This document shows positions 1 through 12,227 of a stretch of DNA of 64,000 nt, in pieces (the stretch's first letter is position 1; every line of letters begins with the position of its first letter). The notes beneath the pieces are model-generated. The model made no database searches and was not told the DNA's origin. It worked only from the letters and a program-made list of their open reading frames with translations. Source of the stretch: Oegoconia quadripuncta (taxonomy: Eukaryota; Arthropoda; Insecta; Lepidoptera; Autostichidae); contig OX438743.1 in NCBI GenBank assembly GCA_949316235.1, positions 35,123,242 through 35,187,241 of the forward strand, given 5' to 3'. Made by a program: the position numbers and the translations under genes.

Positions 1-2553
1 TGTTTCGTAAGAACTCGGGAATTTGTGTTCTCTGAAAATTGCTTATTTATTGGGAAGTTAAATATTTGCGTAGTTCCTTTGTTTGCTGTTATTGCTAGCT
101 TACTTAAATCATTAATACTTTGAGTTATTTCTTATATATTTTATTAATATTTATTCATCCCTCGGGAAGAATTCTCTTTATACTTAAAGTATTCTATAAC
201 TTATTTTAGGTCATATTCCACATAATATCTATTGTAAATCCGTTTCGCCGCGATTAAACAACAAACAAACATCCAAACTTTCGCATTTGAAGGGTTCCGT
301 ATTCAACAAGGACCCCTTATAGTTTCGCCATATCTATCTGTCTGTCTGTCTGTCCGAGGCTTAGCTCAGAGGCTCTTAATACTAGAAAGCTGTAATTTGT
401 CTTGAGTATACATAATCACGCCGACAAAGTGGTAAAATAAAATGTAAGGGTACCTCCTCTACACGTAAAGTGGGGATGAATTTTCTTTTATTTTTGCTCC
501 CCATCGTATGGAGTGTCGTTGGATAGGTCGTTCCAAAATATTACAGGTATTTTTCGACTAAGGGGTCCGTTTAAGAAATATTAAGCTTTAAAGTGCCAAG
601 TTTTGTTTGAGTCCAGTGTCCACCCCTGCCATAAAACTATTACAAGCAAGTAGGTTTTACATGTTACTGAGTAGGTAATAGTAGAAAAACTTATAAGATA
701 TACTTTCCGTTGAAAATTATTTATCAAGCAACAAGAAGTTCTCTTCTAAGTCCGCATATTGTGAGGACAAGTACGGAACCTTATACTGCGTGTGGCCGAC
801 GCGGCTTTTATTAGTATTAGTTAGAAGTTTTAGGGGATATAGATTTCGGGGGTCATGACCTCTGTGGCCCACTTATATACATACTCATAAGATACTCATG
901 AAAAATATAAAACAGCCTTGGCGTACATAATAGGTATAAATTATCATACCACCATAAACCACACTTACAATCGACTTGTTAAAAAGGTGTAAACTCAATG
1001 TACCTCCAATTCAAACAACGCACGACTAAAGTAAACGTAATAGAGAGGAATACATGAGCATCCCTATTACCTAAGTCGGTAACATAAGTGAACCTGCTAC
1101 TACTAGATGTAATCCGCATGATGCAGGAAACGCTACAGGTAATATTGCACGCGAATAACAATTTCCTCGCCGTAAATTGAGCGGTGACATGGAATGTAAC
1201 AAGGTTTTGCGTGACGGAACTACGGTGGTATACGGTTTGTATTGGGAAATTGTTTATTGCTACTACCTTTTCTATTTGGTTAGGTAAATAAAGTAATAGC
1301 CGTCTTGTGGTAAAGTTTAATAAAGTTCTGTATATTTCACGAACTTGTTCACAAGGCAGTAGTTTTCATTTTCTTTTCGGCACGCGTTGGTATATGTCGG
1401 AGTTTCACAAATCCTTGCAGTATTTTTTCTACACTATGAGTGAGATGTTAAAATTCTTGTATTACCGAGAAAAATGTTGGTCATTTTGTATTTTGATTCC
1501 AATATAAAACGGTACTATATGCTTGGTTCGATCATTATGTTTCTGATAAAGACGCATTCCATTCAAACTTCAAGCATTTATTTCAACGTAAGATACATGA
1601 TATGAAATGTTCATTTAAATTGGCAAGTTGACCTTTTCACTTAGAAATGATCAAGCACCTTCACCTAACCAATGTTCTTCAGAACATTTAAAGTGTGAAA
1701 TTGCAACCGCCAAAAGTCTGTTTAAACAATGCATAGTTCTGGCATTGTTCTAAATTTAAAAATAGTGTTAGACATGAATAGTGTAGCAAGTCAGTGGCAT
1801 GGTAACTACGGCCTTGGCATATACTATTTGCATGGAACTGACATCCCACAGGTCGATTTCATAGCTCTTATGTTAAATCTCCATCACGCGATACATATGA
1901 CATGTAATGTTATAGATGTGCCAACTTGTAAATAGATAAATATTTGTGAATGGCGTAGGCCTACTTACCTACTACATAAACAATACAACAACGAGGACGG
2001 TGAAATTAAGTAGTTATGGTCAAGCTACAGCATACACATACATACATATTCGCGGGAAACCGCTTGATGCCGGCAGCGCAAGACCGATCGGAGATCTTTG
2101 GAGGAGGCCTTGGTCCAGCAGTGGACGTCTTCGCCTGATGATGATGTATAAATTCTTGTCTGCTTCATCCGCTCGTTCGCGTCTACAGCCATAAATTACA
2201 TAGTACACTATTATTTGATAAAATAATAATGACTTATATACCTACAGAAATTATTTTAATTGATATGAGTACCAAGATATTTCATTTCTCACTCTGGAGT
2301 CATATCATTTAGCACACCTACATCTACCTACATCATTTGCCTATACATTAGATGCATTTAAATTGTACTTTCAATATTAATACCGAAGGCCTCTGTTGCA
2401 ACAACCATAAGTACATATATTGTATGCCCGCAGCAAAATTACCACATCAACTTCTTTAGTAGACAATTATTATTAAACATTATATTTTATTTATTGTATA
2501 TTGAAAAACTGCAGATAAGTTACAAATAGCTATTCATAGTTTTGGTGCAAAAA
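1..2553. other. No gene recognised, left edge
   Basis: Apart from the repeat at 290-600 and a short dispersed-repeat block near 2050-2145 (CTTTGGAGGAGGCCTTGGTC, CAGCAGTGGACGTCTT), this AT-rich DNA shows only short, unrelated open frames with no codon bias or family motif. Confidence 0.6.
290..600 (+). repeat. Dispersed LINE-tail-like repeat
   Basis: Contains the widespread insect block GGGTTCCGTATTCAACAAGG, a (TCTG)n run (about 335-353) and AGAAAGCTGTAATTTGTCTT. The preceding 240-289 resembles the reverse of a Helitron-like copy. No coding region is seen. Confidence 0.5.
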
Positions 2554-2777
2554 TCTAACTAATATTATAAATGCGAATGTTTGGATGTTTGTTTGTTTAG
2601 TTTGTTTGTTACTCAATCACGACGAAACGGATTTGGATGCAATTGGTATATAGGTAGAATATACTGTGGGTTAAGACATAGGATATTTCATCCCGATAAA
2701 GTGAGTAGTTTCCACGGGATAAACAATTTCCCCGATAAAGTTATTCCACGCAGGCGAAGCCGCGGCCGGAAAGCTAG
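2554..2777 (+). mobile_element. Helitron-like non-autonomous element, full-length copy
   Basis: A 224-bp unit begins TCTAACTAATATTATAAATG and ends GGCCGGAAAGCTAG, preceded by A and followed by T. TC and CTAG ends inserted between A and T are the Helitron signature. The 3' GC-rich segment (GCGAAGCCGCGGC) can form the short terminal hairpin. Related partial copies lie at 28450-28637 and 34429-34630. Confidence 0.65.
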
Positions 2778-4659
2778 TATTTCATAAAGTGAAACGTGGG
2801 TGTTGTTTCAATCTCTTAATGTTTGGAACACCCAAACACTATTATTGGGGATATATCTGAGCACCCCATTTGGGATAAAGTTCGTGACGTTATGTATGTA
2901 TGTAATATACATAACTATATTTAAAAAACACTATCTAATCATCTAGGTAAACATCGAGGTGATAAACACTAAATATCTTGAAAACTAAACCAATTTCTAT
3001 CAAACGTGGCTAAGAACAATCTTTCAAACACCAACTTAAAAAAATGAAACTAAGCCGTTTTAGGACTATATTGCCACAGACAAACACAGGATTCAAACTA
3101 ATACACTCCTCTGCGCAAAAGAGAGGGCCGGTAATTGTTCACACGGTGTAAAATTTCTGTCGGCCTTTCTTACGTATATCCGTCCGTCTTTTGGCTGTAT
3201 CATAAAACAGATCGGATCTAAAAGAACAGCCTTGATCATTGTTTATGATGACCATGACTAGTAATCAAATTATCCAATTCTGTTCATCACTATTAAGTCT
3301 TGTGTTATCCATAATGCATGAAGTGAGCATGAATATCAATGGCTGCCGCTCTCCTCTATAATATGCAAAGTTTTGCGACTAGTCTAATCAATTGGCATTT
3401 TATAATTTATTCCTAGGGGATGTTACATCATGTGTGTAAATGACCTTTACGTAAATACATACATATAATTGTAGTGAAGTAGAGCTTTTGTTTTTATACC
3501 CAGTTCTCATGTAATCTCAAACAACTTAAGTACACTAATAATGCTGTACGTTACTCAAGGAAAAAACGATTAACAAGTAACAACCAACAGGCATAATAAT
3601 TATGTAGTTTTATGGCCTTATTTATTCCGATAAATTTGGTACAGTCAGTACCAGAAGTAGATGACGTCCTGACGTTTCTAAACAACCTAATTGTTCTTGG
3701 ACATGTCGCCGAATTCATACGATATTGCACATCAAAATGCATATAACATAGCGTTATGTTATGAGTATGATGTTTGAATTATGTTGTACTGGTATATACA
3801 ATTTACCTACATTGGTTATAAAACGGAACATGTTTAAAAGACTATTCCTAGATAGCCGCAGTAACTCTCAAAGTGACGTCTGATTTGTCGGGTTTTCTAG
3901 AAACTTTTGCGATTCAAGTTTAATTTTTACACATTACATCGTTTTTTTTATGGTGTGTTTACTAGAATTGTTTTCAATTTAATAATTTATTAAACGTTAT
4001 TTCATTCCAAGCAAGCAAAATTTTAGTAAAATAGTATAGACATTGACAAAACGTTTCGAATATTGAGAGAAATGTGATTTAAAAAGACACGTCTTCCGAG
4101 TTTTAGTAGGTATGTACTTATAAAATTATGAGAACGCATTTTGGAAATTCGTTAGCTTTCTTTATAAAAATAAGCCAAGAGAAATGAGTACCTTGTGTGT
4201 TGTCAAATTAGTTGTGTTATATATATTTTTTTAAATTCATATCGACGGGGAAACAGGTCTCCATAATCAACCCTTGTTACATTAATAAAGGCCAATTCCA
4301 ATAACAATAAATATATTTCCAATTGTCTACGATAGTTGCGGGAAGCGCTAATCTATGAACTTATTTACGAGCTGAAACCAAAACTCTAGCGTTTGCTTAC
4401 GAAACCTCCATAACATTTACCCAAACATGTAGAGCTGGTTGATTTCCATAACATTTCGAATGTGTGTCAAGCGAGCCAGGCATCGGAATGTATGGGAGTG
4501 GCATGTTAGGCCAACCGCGCGATGGTAGTAAGTGTATGCTCACGAACCCACTTTCATGTGCCACTAATTTTTCACTACACGCTAATGGTGTTAGAGCGAC
4601 ATTGTCTTCAATAGGTCTTCAAGAAATAAGTATATTTTGTTGCGGCAACAATTTTTTTG
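2778..4659. other. No gene recognised
   Basis: AT-rich anonymous sequence between a Helitron-like copy and SINE B copy 1. No motif-bearing open frame or RNA gene is visible. Confidence 0.6.
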
Positions 4660-4920
4660 CAATAATAATAAATATAATAATAATAATAATAAATAAATAT
4701 TTCAGACACTTACACCAATCATCTAGTCCCAAACTAAGCAAAGCATGTGCTGTGGATACTGGATAACGGATAAACATTCATAAATATTTATATAAACATC
4801 CATGACTCAGGAATAAATGTTCATATTCATCACATAAACATTTTCCCTTCGCGGGATTCGAACCCGCAACCGTTGGTTTCGCTGACAGGGTCACTATCCA
4901 CTACACCAATCGGTCGTCAT
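4660..4920 (-). mobile_element. tRNA-headed SINE family B, copy 1
   Basis: Read on the minus strand, the head has TTGGTGTAGTGGATAGTGAC and GGTTCGAATCCCGCGAAGGG, the body contains ATGTTTATCCGTTATCCAGT, and the tail is (ATT)n. Confidence 0.85.
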
Positions 4921-5437
4921 AATAATATTTAGTTATTGATTATTTGCAAACATAATGTTACAGCATATTACATTACTTTAGACAGAGTTATTAAAGCTGC
5001 TTCCAATAATCAAGTTATTTTTAACCGACTCCAAAAATAGACGAGGTTTTATGTTTATCTGTATGCATTTTCTTATATGTATGTACACCAACCAACTCCA
5101 AAAAAGGAGGATGTCCATCTGTATGCATTTTCTTTTATGTATACCCACATTTTCGTCAATTTTTAACCGATGTTGATGATTATTTTGTTTGATAGGGTTT
5201 ACCACCAGAATGGTCCCATATAGCTATATTTGATTAAGATCTGATAATGCATTCCAGAGATAGAATATGGAACTTTACTGGAATCGGTTGTTTTGCCAGT
5301 TTTTGAGGTTAATCACCAGGAACATCGAACACCACAGATTCTTAATTCTAGTAAAATAAGTTGTGTTACATATAAGCTAGCAGCTCACCCGGTGCTAAAC
5401 GCGCCCTATGGTCTCCCAGAGGTAAGGTCGATGCTTT

Positions 5438-5720
5438 GACGACCTGTTTGGTGTAGTGGTTAAAAATTCTGACTGCTATACCAAAGGTCGCCGGTTCGAA
5501 TTCCGCTAGGGGCATATGTTTGTATCCTGAATACAGGCATGTGTTCCCGAGTTATAGATGTTTTTCATTTATTTATGTATTTATTTACAAAAAAAAAGTA
5601 TTTGTGTAGTTTATCAACCATCTGGTATCCATAATACAAGCCTAGTTGCTTAGTGTGGAACTAGATGGCGTTGTGTGTATGTGCAAAGATATTTATTATT
5701 ATATTTATTATTATTATTGT
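5438..5720 (+). mobile_element. tRNA-headed SINE family A, copy 1
   Basis: The head has pol III boxes (TGGTGTAGTGG and GGTTCGAATTCC), followed by a body with GAATACAGGCATGTGTTCCC, TATCAACCATCTGGTATCCA and GGAACTAGATGGCG, and a TTATT-rich tail. Confidence 0.85.
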
Positions 5721-8536
5721 TTCTACCATAAATAGAGCGGTCACTATATGTTGTCACTTTTAGAAGAAACCTTTGTATCTTAAACTTGTAATTTTACTAG
5801 TTTTATGACTTCATACCGCAACACAACAATTCGAGCCTTGATGCTTGGCAGCCGAATTAGAGACCGCGCCCAGTCGATCTCATGGCTTTCCTTTATCAGA
5901 GTATGGCAATAGAGTAGGCCACTATCCCTTTACCTTTACCCTGATAAAGGAAATTTAAATCGTCATAGTCAAAAGGCTACAGTAGTCGTTAAATAAATAG
6001 GCATTTTTGTGTTTTTCTGTAATAAATACATCAGAATAACAAGAGTGGAAAATAAATAAGCGATGTCAACAAACAACAATCACGGTGAAAATTAAAAAGT
6101 TATGGGTTACCTATTCATTATACGCTTTCTTCGCCATGAGGGCTAACACGCGGCCGCTCAAATACCATGTAATCGGTTATAACCAAGGTTATTAACCTTA
6201 TGGACACCGGCAATTGTGTTTAGCTTTTGCAACATTCGTAGGTACGATATCATTCAGTTAAACAGTAAAGAAATATTGGTGTCTTTATATCTGTAGAATA
6301 CAAAACCTATTCTTAAAGTAGCTCTAGTTGTTGGTCATATTTCAAGTTGGTACAAATTAGGTTCTTGTCATCTCTAAATTTTGGAAACCTGGATATGAAA
6401 GTCAAATACCAAGACATTACCTAGTTTAAAAATTATAGGACCCAGTACCTATACCTTAAGAGCAGTAGTTAATAGTACAACTAGTAACATACAATAGCAT
6501 TGTTGTATTCCGGTTGTCAGAGATAAGATAGCCAGTCCCCCAAATAAGATGGGGTTTCCGAGTCAGTACGCCTCCACCTTCGACCTCATCTTCACTAAAC
6601 ATCAGGTGTGATTTAGGTCAAGTATTAACCCGTTGTATGCAAATAATATTTTTAAGTTTATATAATACAAATAACTACATTCTATCTCTTCGTATCATGC
6701 AGCATACCAGTTACCAAAATAGCATCTATAGTTATAGAGAGGTCCACTGCGCGAAATAGTAAGTGCAAAAAAGACGACAAGCATCGTGCACGTTGCTTTT
6801 TTTAATATACTATTCTAAACACAGAATGTTACCTGGAAAATTTGAAAATTCTAGAAACGGTCGGCAACTTTAATATAAACCGCTATTCAGATTACAATAG
6901 AGTACATACTCATACAACAACGTGTTTCATCATACCAAAGAAAGTGTTGCTAAAATATTATGGTTCGAATGCAATTTCATACAAACAATTTCGTAAAACA
7001 GATTTTGTTACTTCAATAATATTTTTGCAATCGAATTTACTAATGTTTTCAAATATATAATAGTATAGCATTTTCTAGATATTCTTGCTCAGATACCTAG
7101 ATTAACCCTAGCCTGAAAAATTCTCACGGTTAACGAGAACTGTTGTAAAACAGTTAACAACTTAACAAGCAATCTCCACCACGTGTATTACCGTAACTAA
7201 TAACAAGTATCCGTCCTTCCTCAGAGAGAATAGTTCGTTGACCTTGAGAGGAGGTAGTCGTCCCACTGGGCGGTTGTACATAGAATGAGAGGAAATGAGG
7301 CCAGATGTTCAATGGAACTTAATAAACCCGCTGGTGATTTATACAGACGGTTAAAATATACATCCTCAAAGTTTTTGTTTGTAATATCTCAGTGAAATGA
7401 CTCAGGTGAGTTAATCGGATTCCTTTTATATTCGCCGAAGTCTATTATCTCAGTCGTCCGTTTCGGAGAAACGTTAAATAAAATGGATAAGTTTTCAGTT
7501 TTTAAGTAAAATGAGAATTCACGTAATAGTATCTATATGTCTTGTCCAAGCTAAATGGCATTAACAGCTTTGTTGTATTCCAGCTACTTGAGGTCGGTCG
7601 ACTATCAATCTTCCGCCTCTCCCTTTAAGATCTAGTAATTGCATGAGATCAAGGAATGACCCTCTGTGATTGTAATAAACTTACTTACCAATAAATTATT
7701 GTCACGATGAAGCTAATATCTCTTAAAAATACTATTACTGCCACTACAGAGCTATAACATTGTTTAAAACGTAAATTTTCGCTTTAACTCTTTTGTAGTT
7801 TGAAAAACCTTATCAGGTTATGCCAATTCCGGGGTAGGAAGAAGATTACACTAGAGCCTTAACGCATCTATTTTGACTCTTTTGCACTGAAATGTTTCAA
7901 ACTTCAAGCATTTATTTCAACGTAAGATACATTATATCATTTGTTGAATGCCAATTTAAATCTATTGGAAATAAAAATAGGGCTAAGCATTTTTCGGTCA
8001 GTCAGTATGTCCAAGCTACCACCGCTTCGGAAAGGGAAATCATCTGTGGGAAAAAAAGCGGCTCAAGAAACCCACAGGATCATTTTTTTTTTTTTTTTTT
8101 TTTTATTTGTTTGTTTGATACCTATAATATTTGCTTTACATTTATTAAAACTTCCTGGACAATCTAAGTAACTTAAGTCTGCGTCATAATCTGGTATTAG
8201 ATCTGATCGACTTCGAAATTCTTTTCAAGGAAGGAGTTTAATGTTTTTCGAGTGTATGTATGCTATGTTACCTCCTGTAGCCAGAACGGCTGGACCAATT
8301 TCGAAGTCGTTAGATTCGTCTTGATCCCTGATAGGATATTACACAAGGTAACAAAACCAACATGGCGCCCGCAAAAAACCAAATATGCTGTCGGGTTTTT
8401 TGGTTTTGAAACTGATATTGTTATGTATTTTTCATTCGCTTACCACGCCACTTTTATTTTCTTTCTCTGCAATTAAGTATTTGGTCACCTTTGTGTGCAT
8501 TGATAGGTATCTACCAGATTTTGAAAATATAAACCG
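5721..8536. other. No gene recognised
   Basis: Contains the SINE D fragment at 6488, a T-run at 8082-8104, and a dispersed block near 8240-8410 (CTGTAGCCAGAACGGCTGGA). Nothing coding is supported. Confidence 0.55.
6488..6645 (+). repeat. SINE family D fragment
   Basis: Contains the block TTGTCAGAGATAAGATAGCC, TACGCCTCCACCTTCGACCT and CATCAGGTGTGA. It is one of at least eight copies in the window, typical of a lepidopteran dispersed retroposon. Confidence 0.75.
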
Positions 8537-8868
8537 TTCGCATGATGAGATGACCCTAAGTTGACGCTTCAGAATCTGTTGCATATTAAAACAGTGTCAA
8601 AAAATTGTATAGCGGCTGAGACGCGATCTCAATCTCAAGACCGATTTATTAATATGGCCTGAGATTTATTATCACAGACATAAAATACATACAGGTACAC
8701 ATATTATATTAGACCGACTCTATGGGCCGTATTAATAAACCGTTCTTGAGATTGAGATCGCGTCTCAGTCTCAATACTGTTTTTTTTATACTACTTTAAT
8801 ATGCAATAGGGTCTCAAGCATCAGCTTAAGGTCGTCTCATTCTTGAGAACGGTTTATTAACACGGGCC
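8537..8868. repeat. Fold-back element (long imperfect hairpin)
   Basis: The left arm, about 8540-8660 (GAGACGCGATCTCAATCTCA and ATTAATATGGCC), is repeated inverted at about 8722-8850 (GGGCCGTATTAATAAACCGT, TTGAGATTGAGATCGCGTCT). About 60 bp separate the arms. Such a transcript would form a hairpin of more than 100 bp. A related GATCTCA-containing stretch lies at 9180-9260. Confidence 0.75.
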
Positions 8869-9348
8869 TATATTTCACACTCGACTGTACGTGAAATTAT
8901 TTGTCTAGTGTTTTGAAATATTTCAACGATTTACGTCTAAACGCTCTTTCTAATTTCTTTCTTACACACCAATTAATAACCTATGACAGCACGTGTAGTC
9001 GAGTCCGGTAGAAGAGTAGCGGGTCCTTCACTTTCGCGACTTTCACTCGGACACGGAGCCGGCGCACCTATCGACCCAAACACAAACAATAGACAGCATA
9101 TGCCTTGACGTCACAAGGCATAAAGGCATGAAACTACAGCAGATATCTGTCTTACAACTCACCACAAATTGTACTTATTAATAAAGCGATCTCACGATTG
9201 AGATCAAACTTTGGTTTGATTTTATTTGAAAATGTGATCTCAAGGTAGAGATCTGTGTAGTAATATCAAATGTTTCCTATAGCTAGGAAAGCGTTAGTAT
9301 AAATATGATGAAATTTAAAAAAAAACTGTTAATTTAAGTTTTTGGAAT

Positions 9349-9734
9349 TACAGGGTGAACTTGAATTCGTGTAATTCCCATTAACTGGTGACGCCATTCT
9401 TGATTATGAACAACTTTCCCCAAGGAACCATAGTCGAATTCGAACAAAAAAATATCGATTCATACAAAGTAAACGATGTTGAAAACACCTTTAGTATGGA
9501 AGTTCAACAATTTTCAGCTGGTGATTCCATAGCTGATTAAAAACAACTTTCCAATAGGAACCATAGCCGAATTCAACCGAAAAATGTGGTTTGTGGTTTC
9601 AGAATGGTTTACTTCTTATGGGTAACCGAAAATTTTTGATCGGACTCGACTATGGTTCCTTGGGGAAAATTGTTCGTGATCAGGAATGGAGTCACCAGTA
9701 AGCAGGAATTACACGATTTCAATTTCACCCTGTA
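9349..9734. mobile_element. TIR element family F (TACAGGGTG ends), copy 1
   Basis: A 386-bp element starts TACAGGGTG and ends CACCCTGTA. Its halves are imperfect inverted copies carrying TTAACTGGTGACGCC and the complement of GATTATGAACAACTTTCC. Confidence 0.8.
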
Positions 9735-9753
9735 TAGTATAATATTGTTATAC

Positions 9754-10494
9754 TGCCTTTTCGCCGAAAATTGTTTGGCAGATTATCACTTGCCAACCAA
9801 CGTTTCGCCGATGTTTCACTTTGGCAACTAACGATTAGCAAATTTTGTATGACAACGTTTCATTTGGTAGAATTATTGTTAAGCTGAATATTATAATGAC
9901 ACCAAACGTTTGGGACATTTATCATTTGTCAAATATTTCACTTGGCCACACAACAATTAGACGAATGACGTTTTGTCAGTGTAACAGTTCCCTTTTCATA
10001 CTAAATGATCTAAACTGTCTCCTAAAAAGGAATAACAATAATTTAGATGAATGTAGGTAAGTACTATACAAAATGTTTATAGGGCGGGTGCGAGCGTAGC
10101 GAGCACGGGAGTTCGGGGCACCCCAACATCTGTTGGTTAGGTTGGAAGGGTATGGCGGTAGCGAAGTGTGCGAGCAAAGCGAGCCCACCTCGCTCGCCAT
10201 GCCCTTCTGTTAGGTTGACATGTATACATAAAGAAATGAAACCCTATGTAATTCAACATTTGGTAAACAACTAAAGGAATATTACGCAAACTAAAACATT
10301 CTGCTACTTGAAAGTTGGCATTTTAAAAAGTGTAATTATGAAAAGCAGACCAAACGTACAGTTGGTAACTGTGAGGTTGGGAAATAAAACAAAATTATAT
10401 GATAAGTTGGCAAATGATTATTCGGCGAAATAAAATTCTGCGAAACGTTAGGTGGCAAGTGAAAATCTGGCAAACAATTTTCAGCGAGAAGGCA
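9754..10494. mobile_element. 741-bp element with TGCCTTTTCGCCG-type inverted ends
   Basis: The left end (TGCCTTTTCGCCGAAAATTG, then TTTGGCAGATTATCACTTGCC) is mirrored at the right end by the complement (ending GAGAAGGCA at 10494). Short TTTGGCA/TGCCAA motifs recur inside. The centre (about 10080-10205) is a GC-richer insert with CGAGCGTAGCGAGC-type repeats. No coding capacity is recognised, so it looks like a non-autonomous DNA transposon. Confidence 0.7.
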
Positions 10495-10722
10495 GAGAAC
10501 CTATAATATTACTATGTTTTCAAATCGCTGCTCGCATACTTTAGTCCTTTTAAGAAAAAGCGCCGTTAAGTAATAAGCGTCTACTAAAACAATGATAACA
10601 TTGTTTTTCTAAGTGACCGTATGTAAAAGTAGGACGGATGTAATACTCGTCCTACGTTATGTAGGACGAGTATTACGTCACATGAATATTCCATAATGAA
10701 GGTAACAATCATAGAACAATAA

Positions 10723-10725
<3 letters not shown>

Positions 10726-10758
<33 letters not shown>

Positions 10759-12124
10759 AGGAGAAACGCTCATGCTTATCCGCCCTCCTCGGGGGAGGGG
10801 GGCGGATTATGTCGGACTCCGGCACAGAAGGTGCCGGCCTACCGACTAAAAACTCCTGGGTGTTCCCTCGCGCGCGCCGTTGACGGCGTGGCCGCGGGTA
10901 CCATCTGGTATTCGTCCGCAGCCACGCCAGCGCGGTGCCCGCCGCCAGGACAAAAGCGGCGGCAGGCCCACCTCTGGGCTGAAGCAGGGAGGAATCGCCT
11001 GGTCCAGCCACCTCTAGAAGGCGCGCGGAAAACACCGCGCGCGCCTTCTCGCGGGGCCTATGTGTGGGCGGTGATCCCCCCGGATCGCCACCCACGGCCC
11101 CGCAGGGTAGGGGGGCAGAGGATCGCCTATCATTAAAGATAAGCTCTCCTCCGGGCCCCCCATGCGGCTGCATCTCCCCTCGCTCTGCGAGTGACCTCGC
11201 AAAGAGAGAGGACCGCTTTCCACGGCCTCTCCTTGGCGTCGGCAGCTCGAACCTGGCTGCGGCCGGCAAAGAGTGGCCGTCCCGCACGGCTACGACCTCT
11301 CAGCAGAGAGGTCGTCCCCTACCATAGCGGCCTGCAACAGCGGGAGGCCCGGAGAGGAGGCGGGGGAAAACCGCCCCCCCAACCCTCCCGCCGTCTCCCC
11401 CTGCGAGCAGAGGGAGAGGGCCGCTTCCCACGACCTCTCGTCGACGGCCGCAGCCTTAGCTGCAGTCGTCAAGGAGAGGTCGCCCAAGTGCTGCAGACGA
11501 TTCCACGGCGTCCCCTGCCCATATGGACATATGGGCATTCCTCAGGGAGCGCCGCTTCCTCGCCGCAGCCCGCTGTGGTGGAATTCGCCCTCCACCATCC
11601 CTAGTCGCTCCACTCCCGAAAACGAATTTTCGGGAGTGGGACGACGAGGGCATCTCGGCGCCGAGGCGGGCCTCGGAGCCGAGACTTGGGCTGGTTTTTT
11701 ATAGAGGTTTTCCTTCCTCGCGGTCCGGGCGGTTAAGCCAAGACCCTCGGTCCCGGACTGCAGCTGAAAGCCGCGGTCCCGGATTACGAGCCCGGCGGTG
11801 GCAAGGGGTAGGAGGTTCACCCCAAACCTCCTCCCCAGGCCTGCTCGGCGGCAGTGCGAGTGCACACCGAGCCCACCCTTACTCCCCCACTAGGAGGGGA
11901 ACGTCTCCTGCTCCATCCGCAGTGCCCTCTGCTAAACCAGAGGGACACGCGGAGGAGCCCCCCGGTGTCAGACTATTCGCCATCGGTCAACAAGAACCCT
12001 TAAAAGGGAAGTTGTTGACCGATGCCCAGGGTGCACCGGCCCAACGACTACCGTTCCCCCCAGACGTATCCAGGGGGACAAGTAGCCATCAGGCACACGA
12101 GGAGGTTGTCTGACATCGCACCCC
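10726..12124 (-). mobile_element. GC-rich poly(A) retroposon with target-site duplication
   Basis: A block of very high GC content stands out from AT-rich surroundings. Its left end is a run of about 31 T's (10725-10755), the poly(A) tail of a minus-strand element. It is flanked by the 15-bp direct repeat ATAGAACAATAACCT (10711-10725 and 12125-12139). Reading frames are open on several strands as expected from GC bias (for example minus 11287-10754, 177 aa), but no reverse transcriptase or endonuclease motif is visible. Several inverted repeats occur inside, for example around 11521-11540. It is best explained as a non-autonomous or 5'/3'-fused LINE derivative. Confidence 0.8.
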
Positions 12125-12227
12125 ATAGAACAATAACCTAAGGTAACAACACTTAACTGTATGCTTTTAATCAACACTATATATACACAAAGGTTTGTAA
12201 AATAATTGGAAAATAACCGTAATATGC

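Noticed and set aside
10754..12113. Several open frames of 80-196 codons in the GC-rich block
   Set aside because: High GC removes stop codons in all frames. None shows family motifs, and the block is a retroposon with target duplication.
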